The position numbers and the translations under genes were made by a program. From DATKYV01 sp035528275 (GTDB lineage Bacteria; Acidobacteriota; Terriglobia; UBA7540), in contig DATKYV010000162.1 of assembly GCA_035528275.1 (NCBI GenBank), forward strand, positions 1 to 23,274: 23,274 bases of DNA. The letters run 5' to 3'. The notes under the pieces were generated by a model, which was not told the DNA's origin, did not search any database, and was given only the letters and a program-made list of their open reading frames with translations. Shown one piece after another: positions 14,569-22,211 of the stretch (positions are counted from its first letter, which is position 1; each line of letters begins with the position of its first letter).

Positions 14569-15426
14569 GCTGTCGCCGTCGTCGGCGCGGGCACCATGGG
14601 GCACGGAATCGCCCAGGTGCTGGTGAAGAGCGGATTCTCCGTGCTCCTCCAGGACGTCGCGACAAAAATCCTCGATACCGCCAAGGAACGAATCGGCAAG
14701 GGCTTGGCGCGCGACGTCGAAAAGGGCCGCATGACGGCGGAGCAGCGCGAGCAGGCGCTCAGCCGGCTGAAGACCACGACGGAAGGGAAAGACCTTGCCG
14801 GGGTCGAGCTCGTCATCGAGGCGGTGGTCGAAAACTTCGAGACGAAGAAAAGTGTATTCCGCGCCCTCGAGCCGGCGGTGCGCGAGTCGAAGCCCGACGC
14901 CATTCTGGCGAGCAACACCTCGTCGATTTCGATCACCCGGCTCGCCGCCCAGACTCAGCGTCCCGAGCGGTTCGTGGGCCTGCATTTCTTCAATCCCGTG
15001 CCGGTGATGAAGCTCGTCGAGGTTGTTCCCGGGCTCCAGACGGCGCCGGAGACGGTGAAGGCCGCGGAGGAACTGGCCAGGGCGGTCGGCAAAACGCCGA
15101 TTCGCGTCAACGATTTTCCCGGCTTCGTTTCCAACCGCGTCCTCATGCCGATGATCAACGAAGCCGCTTACTGCGTGATGGAAGGGGTTGCGGACGCCCA
15201 AGCCGTGGACGGGGTGATGAAGCTGGGCATGAATCATCCCATGGGCCCGCTGGAGCTGGCGGATTTGATTGGCTTGGATGTTTGTTTGGATATAATGAGG
15301 GTATTATACGAGGGATTCCACGACTCCAAATACCGCCCCTGCCCGCTGCTCGAGAAGATGGTCCATGCCGGGTGGCTGGGCCGCAAGACGGGGCGAGGAT
15401 TCAACGATTACTCGGCGGCAAAATAA
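14539..15426 (+). CDS. hbd: 3-hydroxybutyryl-CoA dehydrogenase
   Basis: The 295-residue NAD-binding enzyme interconverts acetoacetyl-CoA and 3-hydroxybutyryl-CoA. The Rossmann motif VAVVGAGTMGHGIAQ is at 12-26. The catalytic His149 lies in GLHFFNPVPVMKLVEVV, with the supporting ASNTSSISITRLA and the C-terminal HPMGPLELADLIGLDVCLDIM. Related proteins start almost directly at the VAVVGAG strand. Here ten residues (MNQWRNESIK) come from the octamer array, and no other in-frame start exists closer in. Only a weak AAGGCAGG lies upstream, so translation may depend on coupling to the thiolase gene 87 bases before. The symbol hbd is used by similarity to the short-chain enzymes. Confidence 0.92.
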   Translation: MNQWRNESIKAVAVVGAGTMGHGIAQVLVKSGFSVLLQDVATKILDTAKERIGKGLARDVEKGRMTAEQREQALSRLKTTTEGKDLAGVELVIEAVVENFETKKSVFRALEPAVRESKPDAILASNTSSISITRLAAQTQRPERFVGLHFFNPVPVMKLVEVVPGLQTAPETVKAAEELARAVGKTPIRVNDFPGFVSNRVLMPMINEAAYCVMEGVADAQAVDGVMKLGMNHPMGPLELADLIGLDVCLDIMRVLYEGFHDSKYRPCPLLEKMVHAGWLGRKTGRGFNDYSAAK

Positions 15427-15430
15427 TGAC

Positions 15431-15461
15431 TTGATAATCCGCCCGCAGTCTGAGGTACTAT
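15431..15461 (+). promoter_or_regulatory. Possible recA promoter
   Basis: TTGATA (15431-15436) and TACTAT (15456-15461) are separated by 19 bases. The -35 matches five of six positions, the -10 four of six. No recognisable LexA operator was found around it by eye. Confidence 0.35.
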
Positions 15462-15506
15462 GGCTCGTGCCGTTCGCCGTGGTTGCGGAGCGGAAAGGAT
15501 CTGAAG

Positions 15507-16562
15507 ATGCCGGAAGAACGAACGGACAAAGCCAAGGCCATTGACCTGGCCATGACGCAGATCGAGAAGCAATTCGGCAAGGGCTCGATCATGCGTCTGG
15601 GGACGAAGGAGGCGCTGGTGCCGGTGGAAGTGATCCCCACCGGCGCGATTTCCTTCGATGCGGCGCTGGGCGTGGGTGGAATGCCGCGCGGGCGGGTGGT
15701 GGAAATCTTCGGGCCGGAGGCGAGCGGTAAAACGACGATCGCCCTGCACGTGATTGCGGAAGCGCAGAAGCGCGGTGGCATGGCGGCCTTCGTCGACGCC
15801 GAGCACGCCCTGGACGCGGCTTACGCCCGGCGGCTGGGCGTGGACATAGATAACCTGTTGGTGTCACAGCCCGATTACGGCGAGCAGGCGCTCGAAATCG
15901 TCGAGGCGCTGGTGCGCTCGAACGCCGTCGACGTGCTGGTGATCGACTCCGTCGCGGCGCTCGTCCCCAAGGCCGAGCTCGACGGCGACATGGGTGATTC
16001 CCTGCCCGGCCTGCACGCGCGGCTGATGTCGCAGGCGCTGCGCAAGCTGACCGCCGTCGTCTCCAAGTCGAAGACCTGCCTTATCTTCGTCAACCAGATC
16101 CGCGAGAAGATCGGAATCATGTTCGGCAACCCGGAGACCACCACGGGCGGGCGAGCCCTGAAATTCTACTCCTCCGTCCGCGTCGATATCCGGCGCGTGG
16201 CATCTATTAAAGATGGGGACCGCGTGGTGGGGAACCGGACCAAAGTGAAGATCGTGAAAAACAAAATTGCCGCTCCCTTTCGGGACGCGGAATTTGATAT
16301 CCTATTCGGCGAGGGGATTTCGAAGGAAGGCGACCTGATCGATGTGGGAGCCGAGCGCAACCTGCTGGAAAAGAGTGGGGCCTGGTATTCGTTCGATGGC
16401 GAGCGCATCGGCCAGGGCCGCGAAAACGCCAAGCAATTCCTCCGCGACCATCCCGACGCGCGGAGGAAACTGGAAATTCAGGTTCGTCAGGCTCTGAACC
16501 TGCCTTTGCCGCCGGAAACGACAGAGCAGGAAACTCCGGCTATACAGCGCGCCAAGAAATGA
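15507..16562 (+). CDS. recA: Recombinase RecA
   Basis: This is a 351-residue DNA strand-exchange ATPase that also triggers the SOS response. Walker A GPEASGKT is at 69-76. VDAEHALDAAYARRLGV, the Walker B region LVIDSVAALVPKAEL, the L2-loop region GNPETTTGGRALKFYSSVR and the C-terminal domain are all intact. The ATG at 15507 is preceded by GGAAAGGA with seven bases of spacing, so a TTG at 15483 is not the start. A GC-rich hairpin follows the stop. Identification is essentially certain. Confidence 0.98.
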   Translation: MPEERTDKAKAIDLAMTQIEKQFGKGSIMRLGTKEALVPVEVIPTGAISFDAALGVGGMPRGRVVEIFGPEASGKTTIALHVIAEAQKRGGMAAFVDAEHALDAAYARRLGVDIDNLLVSQPDYGEQALEIVEALVRSNAVDVLVIDSVAALVPKAELDGDMGDSLPGLHARLMSQALRKLTAVVSKSKTCLIFVNQIREKIGIMFGNPETTTGGRALKFYSSVRVDIRRVASIKDGDRVVGNRTKVKIVKNKIAAPFRDAEFDILFGEGISKEGDLIDVGAERNLLEKSGAWYSFDGERIGQGRENAKQFLRDHPDARRKLEIQVRQALNLPLPPETTEQETPAIQRAKK

Positions 16563-16593
16563 GTTAAACTCCCGGTGGATTGAGTTCAACAGC

Positions 16594-16615
16594 GGCCCGG
16601 AATCTTTGCCGGGCC
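16594..16615 (+). terminator. Likely recA terminator hairpin
   Basis: GGCCCGG (16594-16600) and CCGGGCC (16609-16615) form a perfect 7-bp GC stem with an 8-base loop, 31 bases after the recA stop. Only a weak T-rich tail (ATTCGTGT) follows. The remaining gap to 16769 is GC-rich and holds nothing recognisable. Confidence 0.5.
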
Positions 16616-16769
16616 ATTCGTGTCCTAACCGGGCTGCGTCCCTGCGAGCCACCGTGGATGCGATCGAACAGAAGGGCTTTGTGAAAGGCCGAGCGCGAAT
16701 GTCCTCCCGGAGGGGCCGCCGTCAGGGCTGGCAGCGGGGCCGGGCTCGGAATGCCGATGCTTAGGGGGC

Positions 16770-17963
16770 TTGGATAACACATTGCAAAAAAGAATTGCCA
16801 TCCTGGCAGTGGCAGCTTTTTGGTTCTGTGCAGTCTACTTTCCACTCACCGCCGCTTCTCCCGCGGGTGAGGGGGGCAAGTCCACAACCGGCAGCGGCAA
16901 GTCAGTTTCCGCTTCTTCCTCCAATTCCCAGGCCGGCTCGACGACAACCAAGAAGAAGGTCCGGCGCCGCCGGGTCAGGCGCTCGCGACGACGCAGTCCC
17001 TGGAGCGTCAGCTCCTTCGGAAATCCCACGGCCGAGGATGATCCCACGGGCGAAGACCCCATGGTACGTGAGGCGGCGGTCGAGGCCCTGGGCAACTGGA
17101 ACGGGACTATCGTCGTCGTGGAGCCCAACACCGGCCACATCCTTTCCATCGTCAATCAGAAGCTGGCGCTTTCCAGCGGCTTCACGCCCTGCTCAACGTT
17201 CAAGCCCGTCGTCGCCCTCGCGGCGTTGAACGAAGGGCTGATCACCCCCGATACCCGGCTTCGCGTCTGGCGCCGCGCCCGGATGAACCTCACCGAAGCC
17301 CTGGCGAAATCGAACAACACCTTTTTCGCCTATTTGGGCCGCCAATTGGGTTTCGAGCGGGTCGCTCTTTACGCCCGGCTATTTGGGTTGGGTGAGAAGG
17401 CGGGCGTGGGAATCCCCGGTGAGTATCCCGGTGTCTTTCCGACCGAGCCGCCCAAGGAAGGGGGCGTGGGGCTGCTCTCGAGCTACGGCACTGACATACA
17501 GATCACTCCTTTGCAGTTGGCCGCGATCATCTCTGCCGTGGCCAATGGAGGCACTCTCTACTACCTGCAATACCCGCGCACGCAGGAGGAAATCACCCGC
17601 TTTGAGCCGAAGGAGCGCCGCCGGCTCGAAATCCTGACGGAACACATTCCGAAGATTAAAGAGGGGCTTGCCGCCGCGGTCCTCTACGGCACCGCGCAGT
17701 CCGCCTACGATTCGGAAGAGCAGATTCTGGGCAAGACCGGCACTTGCAGCGAGGATGGGGCGCGCCTCGGATGGTTCGCTTCCTATTCCAGCGATTCGCG
17801 GCCCAAATACGCGGTGGTCGTATTGCTGCGGGGCGGCAAGCAGATGTACGGGCCACACGCCGCCGAGATCGCCGGCCAGGTTTATCGCGGCCTGCGCCTT
17901 CGGGAACAACAGGCCTCGCAAACCAGCGATCTTGGCTCCGCGCTGGGCGACGATTCCCCATAA
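16770..17963 (+). CDS. Penicillin-binding transpeptidase-domain protein
   Basis: The product has 397 residues. An N-terminal hydrophobic segment (about 8-28) serves as signal or membrane anchor. A Ser/Gly-rich linker and a very basic stretch (KKKVRRRRVRRSRRRS, about 62-77) follow, then a serine transpeptidase domain. Its catalytic motifs are complete: STFK (nucleophile Ser142, Lys145), SNN (181-183) and KTG (322-324). No glycosyltransferase or PBP-dimerisation domain is present, so this is a small, transpeptidase-only protein acting on peptidoglycan. The start is a TTG close behind AGGGGG; an in-frame TTG at 16782 is a real alternative. Its exact role (D,D-transpeptidase or a beta-lactamase/sensor relative) is open. 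Confidence 0.82.
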   Translation: MDNTLQKRIAILAVAAFWFCAVYFPLTAASPAGEGGKSTTGSGKSVSASSSNSQAGSTTTKKKVRRRRVRRSRRRSPWSVSSFGNPTAEDDPTGEDPMVREAAVEALGNWNGTIVVVEPNTGHILSIVNQKLALSSGFTPCSTFKPVVALAALNEGLITPDTRLRVWRRARMNLTEALAKSNNTFFAYLGRQLGFERVALYARLFGLGEKAGVGIPGEYPGVFPTEPPKEGGVGLLSSYGTDIQITPLQLAAIISAVANGGTLYYLQYPRTQEEITRFEPKERRRLEILTEHIPKIKEGLAAAVLYGTAQSAYDSEEQILGKTGTCSEDGARLGWFASYSSDSRPKYAVVVLLRGGKQMYGPHAAEIAGQVYRGLRLREQQASQTSDLGSALGDDSP

Positions 17964-18006
17964 ACGCTTCTCCTTGCCACGAAGATTGGAAGCGGCGCGC
18001 ACCTCG

Positions 18007-18034
18007 CGGCCCGTTTCAAGCAAGTTGCGGGCCG
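18007..18034. terminator. Possible bidirectional hairpin between convergent genes
   Basis: CGGCCCG (18007-18013) and CGGGCCG (18028-18034) can pair over a 14-base loop where the transpeptidase and the isomerase converge. The hairpin spans the isomerase stop codon. No T-tract follows on either strand. Confidence 0.3.
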
Positions 18035-18960
18035 AAGAGTTTTTCGGTGTAAACCCGGCTCAGGCGCAGGTCTTCTTCGAGCGAGCGGGTAATCCGGGTG
18101 CCCTTCTCGTAGGCAAGTTCCACGACCAGATATCCGCCGTAGTTCGTCTCCCTCAGATAATCGGCAACCTTCCCGTAATCGACGTCCCCTTCACCAAAAT
18201 CTTCCATCCAGACGCCGGCCTGGGAATTGCGCAAGTGCACGCTGGCGAGACGACGGCCCGTTTCGCGGAGAAACGCCAGAGGTTCTTGCCCGCCGCGATA
18301 CGCCCAGTGCACGTCCACACAGCAATCGGCCAGCTTGGCATCGGTATGGGCGAGCTGGTGCCGCCATTCACGCGCGTTCTCCAGGAGCTCCGGCGTGTGA
18401 TGATGGACCAGCAACCGCACTCCGCGTTTCCGGAGTTCCCCGCCCAGCCGGTTGAGCGAGCGGGCCTGAAGGTCTAATTCTTCGTCCGACTTTCGCTCCT
18501 GCCCCGGCTTGGGACTGGGGTTGGTGGTGAGGGCGCGAAGCCCAGCGGGTTCGAGCGCTTCCGCCAGCTCGAGAATCTCCGCGATGGATTTTTCCGCCGC
18601 TTCTTCTTGGTGGAGCGTCGACCCGGAATACATCGCCGGCATCGCCAATTCGTGCTCCTCGAGCAGGGCAAGAGTCTTGGCGCGTATTTCGGGGTGGAGG
18701 AAATCCGCCATCAGCTCGACGCGCGCATAGCCGGCGCGCCGGATGGCCGGGAGCGCCTCTTCCAGTCCTTCGATAAGGCCCTTCTTCTGCGCCTGGAATT
18801 GCTGTGTCCAGACGTAGATTTGGGTGGTCAGTATCGGCCTGTAGCCGGATGGCCCCGCGAGCAGAGGAGTAGTGGAAAAGCCGTCGCCGAGGACAGCGCA
18901 TCCTGCGAGAGTCGCCATCTTCGCCAGCGCCTCGCGACGAGTGCAAGTTTGAGTACCCAT
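18016..18960 (-). CDS. Tat-exported sugar phosphate isomerase/epimerase-like TIM-barrel protein
   Basis: From the ATG at 18960 the product has 314 residues. A twin-arginine signal (TRREALAKMATLAGCAVLG) covers about 7-25, predicting export of the folded protein. The body is a xylose-isomerase-like TIM barrel (PF01261) with ARVELMADFLHPE, LLVHHHTPEL, CCVDVHWAYRGG, ASVHLRNSQ and YLVVELAYEKG, which position the usual Glu, Asp, His and Glu metal ligands. AAAGGA lies ten bases before the ATG. The frame stays open far upstream across the next gene, but the start and Tat signal are clear. The substrate is unknown; its divergent Gfo/Idh neighbour suggests sugar or inositol-type catabolism. Confidence 0.82.
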   Translation of the reverse strand: MGTQTCTRREALAKMATLAGCAVLGDGFSTTPLLAGPSGYRPILTTQIYVWTQQFQAQKKGLIEGLEEALPAIRRAGYARVELMADFLHPEIRAKTLALLEEHELAMPAMYSGSTLHQEEAAEKSIAEILELAEALEPAGLRALTTNPSPKPGQERKSDEELDLQARSLNRLGGELRKRGVRLLVHHHTPELLENAREWRHQLAHTDAKLADCCVDVHWAYRGGQEPLAFLRETGRRLASVHLRNSQAGVWMEDFGEGDVDYGKVADYLRETNYGGYLVVELAYEKGTRITRSLEEDLRLSRVYTEKLFGPQLA

Positions 18961-19105
18961 GGAATCATCGTCCTTTCGCTGCATTTGACCGCCTTGGGCC
19001 TGCAATCTACCGCGAGGGTTGTAGCCGGTCAAGGCAGGGACCGTCGGGGCCGCAACTTCGCTCATGAAGTCGGGCCGAATTCCGCGCGGCGGCGAAGGAG
19101 GCAAC

Positions 19106-19237
19106 ATGGTCTCGCTGCCGGTGCGGTGTATACTCTGGGCTGTGATTTCGCGCTCGGCGATCCTTCGTCCTTGGTTTGCTAGGTCTCGACGCAGGGTGCG
19201 GATGAAGAACCGAGACACGGGGGGGACGCGGCCATGA
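19106..19237 (+). CDS. Possible small ORF, 43 aa, overlapping the oxidoreductase start
   Basis: The ATG at 19106 stands four bases after AAGGAGG (19095-19101), one of the best ribosome sites in the window. It reads 43 codons; the TGA stop overlaps the next start as ATGA. The peptide has a short hydrophobic stretch (RCILWAVISRSAILRPWF), then an Arg-rich tail, and no recognised family. A TATACT -10-like sequence inside it (19129-19134) is an alternative reading of the region. It could be a coupling leader or chance. Confidence 0.35.
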   Translation: MVSLPVRCILWAVISRSAILRPWFARSRRRVRMKNRDTGGTRP

Positions 19238-20334
19238 CCATTGACCTCAACCTTGAACATGTTCGGCCGCCCGCAAAGAAGAAAGATTATCGCATCGGCG
19301 CCGTCGGGGCGGGCTTCATTATGCGCGACTGCCACCTGGTGGCATACCGGAACGCGGGCTACAACGTGGTGGCGATCACTTCCCTCCCGCCGGAAGAGGC
19401 GCGCGCGGTGGCGAAACTGCGCGGCGTGCCCAAGGTTTATGATTCCGCCCAAGAGCTGCTGGCCGATCCTTCGATCGAAGTTGTAGACATCGCCGTTCCG
19501 CCCCATCGTCAACTGGCGATTGTGCGCGAAGCGGCGAAGCACGCCGGGCACATCAAGGGCATTCTGGCGCAGAAGCCGCTGGCCGCCAACTACCGGGAGG
19601 CGAAGGAAGTGGTGCGGCTTTGCGAAGAGGCCGGCATCACGCTGGGCGTCAACCAGAACATGCGCTACGACCAGTCGATGCGCGCTCTCAAGACCGTGCT
19701 TCAGCGCGGCTACCTGGGCGAGGCGGTGCTCGCCACCGTCGAGATGCGCGCCATCCCGCACTGGCAGCCTTGGATTCCCGAGTTGGGACGCGTGACGCTC
19801 CTCAACATGAGCATTCATCATCTGGACAGCTTCCGTTTTCTATTTGGCGACCCGGAGCGCGTCTTTGTGAGCGCGCGGACCGACCCGCGCACGGCGTTCG
19901 AACATCGTGACGGCATTGTGCTCTACATTCTGGAGTACGCCAACGGCCTGCGAGCCGCGGCATGGGATGACGTCTGGGCAGGCCCGGCGCGCGAGGGCGC
20001 CGCTCCGGACATCTACATCAAGTGGCGCGTGGAGGGGACCGACGGCCTGGCGCAGGGAACCATTGGCTGGCCCTCGTATCCCAACGCCACGCCCAGCACG
20101 ATTGAATTCACCACCAAACGCCAGCCGGGCGTGTGGTTCTCGCCACGCTGGACCGAGGTTTGGTTCCCCGACGCTTTTGAGGGAACCATGGGAATGCTGC
20201 TCGACAGTCTCACCGACGGCAGCGAGCCTGCCGTGGGAGGGCGAGACAATCTGAAGACCATGGCGCTGGTCGAGGCGTGCTACAAATCGATCGAGGAACG
20301 CAGACCCGTAGAGATCCGGGAAATTTTGGAGTAG
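19234..20334 (+). CDS. Gfo/Idh/MocA family oxidoreductase
   Basis: This is a 366-residue NAD(P)-dependent sugar dehydrogenase-like enzyme. The Rossmann motif GAVGAGFI lies near 23-30. VVAITSLPPEEARAVAKLRGVP, the VVDIAVPPHRQ strand and NQNMRYDQSMRALK are typical of the family. The usual EKP loop reads AQKPLA (near 112), keeping the cofactor-binding Lys but with Gln for Glu. HHLDSFRFLFGDPERV supplies the metal/substrate-side histidines. There is no signal peptide, so it is cytoplasmic. The ATG at 19234 follows a G-run ribosome site and overlaps a possible small ORF. It pairs with the sugar isomerases on either side; the exact substrate is unknown. Confidence 0.88.
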   Translation: MTIDLNLEHVRPPAKKKDYRIGAVGAGFIMRDCHLVAYRNAGYNVVAITSLPPEEARAVAKLRGVPKVYDSAQELLADPSIEVVDIAVPPHRQLAIVREAAKHAGHIKGILAQKPLAANYREAKEVVRLCEEAGITLGVNQNMRYDQSMRALKTVLQRGYLGEAVLATVEMRAIPHWQPWIPELGRVTLLNMSIHHLDSFRFLFGDPERVFVSARTDPRTAFEHRDGIVLYILEYANGLRAAAWDDVWAGPAREGAAPDIYIKWRVEGTDGLAQGTIGWPSYPNATPSTIEFTTKRQPGVWFSPRWTEVWFPDAFEGTMGMLLDSLTDGSEPAVGGRDNLKTMALVEACYKSIEERRPVEIREILE

Positions 20335-20407
20335 AGGCACCTCGGCGAGGCCTCAAATGTAAACGCAAGAAGCAAAGTTATGTTCTCGGCGCCGAAATCA
20401 TGCGTGA

Positions 20408-20468
20408 CCCCTCACCCGGCCCTGGCGGGCCACCCTCTCCCCAGGGGAGAGGGAGCGGGGGTGAGGGG
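20408..20468. repeat. Three-stem palindromic repeat (CCCTCACCC...GGGTGAGGG type)
   Basis: The outer stem is CCCCTCACCC (20408-20417) with GGGTGAGGGG (20459-20468). Inner stems are GGCCC/GGGCC (20418-20431) and CCCTCTCCCC with GGGGAGAGGG (20433-20453), the latter perfect around a single A. Similar CCCTCACCCC/CCCTCTCCCC palindromes are widespread intergenic repeats in GC-rich bacteria. It may also act as a transcription block after the oxidoreductase. Confidence 0.75.
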
Positions 20469-20469
20469 G

Positions 20470-20485
20470 CCCGTCAGCTGACGGG
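20470..20485. repeat. Perfect 16-base palindrome of the CCGTCAGCTGACGG family
   Basis: CCCGTCAGCTGACGGG follows directly after the larger repeat. Its core is shared with the palindromes at 1516-1533 and 12974-12993. Confidence 0.7.
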
Positions 20486-20510
20486 TGACTTCTTTAAGTC
20501 TATTTACGCT

Positions 20511-20543
20511 ATGAAGGCGTTCCTGTGGAGCGCCGCTACATAG
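20511..20543 (+). CDS. Possible 10-residue upstream ORF
   Basis: ATG at 20511 encodes MKAFLWSAAT and stops at a TAG whose last base begins the GGAGGAG ribosome site of the next gene. It has no Shine-Dalgarno of its own and includes a 13-base partial copy of the 1335 repeat. It is probably accidental, but its stop position would allow coupling. Confidence 0.15.
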   Translation: MKAFLWSAAT

Positions 20544-20552
20544 GAGGAGCAC

Positions 20553-21374
20553 ATGAAACTCGGACTCATCAATTCCGCATGGCTCGGCACGCATGTGGGA
20601 ACTGCCCAGGGAATCCGCAATACCAAGGAAATCGGCTTTGACACCATCGACATCTTCGCTGACCCGCTGGAAACGGGCGCCAAGGAGCGCCGCCTCATCA
20701 AGGAAACCTGTCGCGACGCCAAGCTGCCGATTGTCTCGGTCTGCTGCGTGGCGCTGGGAATCGCCGACTTCAACGGACCGGTCCAGAGGTTTCATGTCGA
20801 GCGCTGCAAGGCTTATCTGGATTTCGTTTACGAGCTGGAGGCGAAAAACCTGCTGCTCGTGCTCGGCGAATACATCTGGCAGCAGGAAGTCATCAAGCCC
20901 GAGGACCAGTGGAAATGGGCGGTTCAGAACGTGCGCGAGCTCGGCGAATACGCCGCCGACCTGGGCCTCGAGATCGCCCTGGAGCTTGAGCCCTTCCACC
21001 TGTCCCTCATCAACACCCTCGACAAGATGAAGCAGTTCCTCGACGGGGTCGGCCATCCGGCAGTGAAAGCCAATCTCGACATCTCTCACCTGACGCTCTC
21101 GCACACGCCGGCGGAGGATATCCTGAAGCTGAAGGGGCGGATTGCCCACGTCCACATCTCCGACTGCGACGGCAAGGTGCACGGCGACCTGCCGCCCGGA
21201 CGCGGCGTGGTGGACTTCCCTTCCTATTTGAGCCAGCTGAAGCAGACGGGCTTTGGCGGGACGATCAGCATCGAGCTGGAATATTCGCCCGAACCGGCCA
21301 AGATCGTCGATTGGGTTGCCGAAGCCTACCGCGAAACCGACAGGCTGATGCAAAATCTCGGCATTCGAGGCTAG
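20553..21374 (+). CDS. Sugar phosphate isomerase/epimerase (xylose isomerase-like TIM barrel)
   Basis: This is a 273-residue cytoplasmic protein of the PF01261 family. Metal-ligand candidates come in the family's order: Glu in ALELEPFHLSL, Asp/His in ANLDISHLTL, His in AHVHISDCDG, and the last Glu in ISIELEYSPEP. The GRGVVDFPSYLSQLK stretch is also typical. GGAGGAG at 20543-20549 fixes the ATG at 20553. It lies 218 bases after the oxidoreductase, the gap being filled by palindromic repeats. Together they suggest stepwise oxidation and isomerisation of a sugar or cyclitol; the substrate is not identifiable. Confidence 0.85.
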   Translation: MKLGLINSAWLGTHVGTAQGIRNTKEIGFDTIDIFADPLETGAKERRLIKETCRDAKLPIVSVCCVALGIADFNGPVQRFHVERCKAYLDFVYELEAKNLLLVLGEYIWQQEVIKPEDQWKWAVQNVRELGEYAADLGLEIALELEPFHLSLINTLDKMKQFLDGVGHPAVKANLDISHLTLSHTPAEDILKLKGRIAHVHISDCDGKVHGDLPPGRGVVDFPSYLSQLKQTGFGGTISIELEYSPEPAKIVDWVAEAYRETDRLMQNLGIRG

Positions 21375-21437
21375 CACCGAGGCAGCCAGAACACTTCGAG
21401 GGGCTTTCGATTTCGCAAGGGGAATGCCTGGGCGATC

Positions 21438-22169
21438 CTAACTGCCGTTGTTGCCGGCATGCAGTCCGCATTCCTTCTTGGTTTCGTCTTCCCACCACCA
21501 GCGGCCTTGGCGCTCGTGCTGGCCGGGAAGGATGGGGCGCGTGCAGGGCTCGCAGCCGATGGAGACGAACCCGCGGTCGTGAAGCTCGTTGTAAGGCACG
21601 TTGTTTTCGCGGATGTAATTCCAGACTTGCTTCGAGGTCCAGTTGGCCAGCGGATTGAACTTGACGAGCTCGCGCCCGTCGGTCGAAAAGGCAGGATCGA
21701 TCTGCACGACGGGGACCTGGGCGCGCGTTCCGGGGCTCTGGTCGCGGCGCTGGCCCGTGACCCACGCTTCCAGGTTGGAGAGCGCGCGGCGCAGCGGCGC
21801 AACCTTGCGGATGCCGCAGCATTCCTTGTGCCCGTCGCGGTAAAAAGAGAAGAGGCCCTTTTCCTTCCCCAGCTTTTCCACGGCATCCGGCTTGGGGAAG
21901 TAGACCTCGATGGGAATATCGTAGTGTTCGCGGACCTTGTCGATGAACCGGTACGTTTCCGCGTGCAAGCGGCCGGTATCGAGCGTAAAGACCGTGACCC
22001 TGCCGCCCGCCTTCACGGCCATATCCACCAGCACCACGTCCTCGGCGCCGCTGAAGCTGATGGCGATGCTGGGCGAGTATTCCCGGATGGCGTAATCGAG
22101 AATGTCCTGCGGATGCCGTTGGGAGTACGTTTCGGCGAGCTCGATGATGCCCGTAACCTGAGTTGCCAT
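21438..22169 (-). CDS. cysH: Adenylyl-sulfate (APS) reductase, iron-sulfur type
   Basis: The 243-residue enzyme reduces APS to sulfite in assimilatory sulfate reduction, using thioredoxin. The PP-loop is ISFSGAEDV (37-45). Cys117-Cys118 in KECCGIRK and Cys206-x2-Cys209 in IGCEPCTR give the 4Fe-4S site that marks APS rather than PAPS reductases. The catalytic Cys234 is in KKECGLH. LDTGRLHAETYRF and NPLANWTSKQVWNYI are further family motifs. The ATG at 22169 follows a weak AAGGCAGG. It is the second gene of the minus-strand operon, 42 bases after tauE, behind the cysteine-rich leader. It converges with the isomerase gene. Confidence 0.93.
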   Translation of the reverse strand: MATQVTGIIELAETYSQRHPQDILDYAIREYSPSIAISFSGAEDVVLVDMAVKAGGRVTVFTLDTGRLHAETYRFIDKVREHYDIPIEVYFPKPDAVEKLGKEKGLFSFYRDGHKECCGIRKVAPLRRALSNLEAWVTGQRRDQSPGTRAQVPVVQIDPAFSTDGRELVKFNPLANWTSKQVWNYIRENNVPYNELHDRGFVSIGCEPCTRPILPGQHERQGRWWWEDETKKECGLHAGNNGS

Positions 22170-22211
22170 AGTGTCGAATGACCTGCCTTATCGAAGTTGC
22201 GCCGGAGCGGA

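Noticed and set aside
16616..16769. GC-rich gap after recA as a structured RNA or riboswitch
   Set aside because: No known riboswitch, SRP RNA, RNase P or tmRNA core motif could be recognised.
18961..19821. Upstream extension of the minus-strand isomerase frame
   Set aside because: The frame stays open but runs across the divergent oxidoreductase gene. The ATG at 18960 has a ribosome site and starts a Tat signal.
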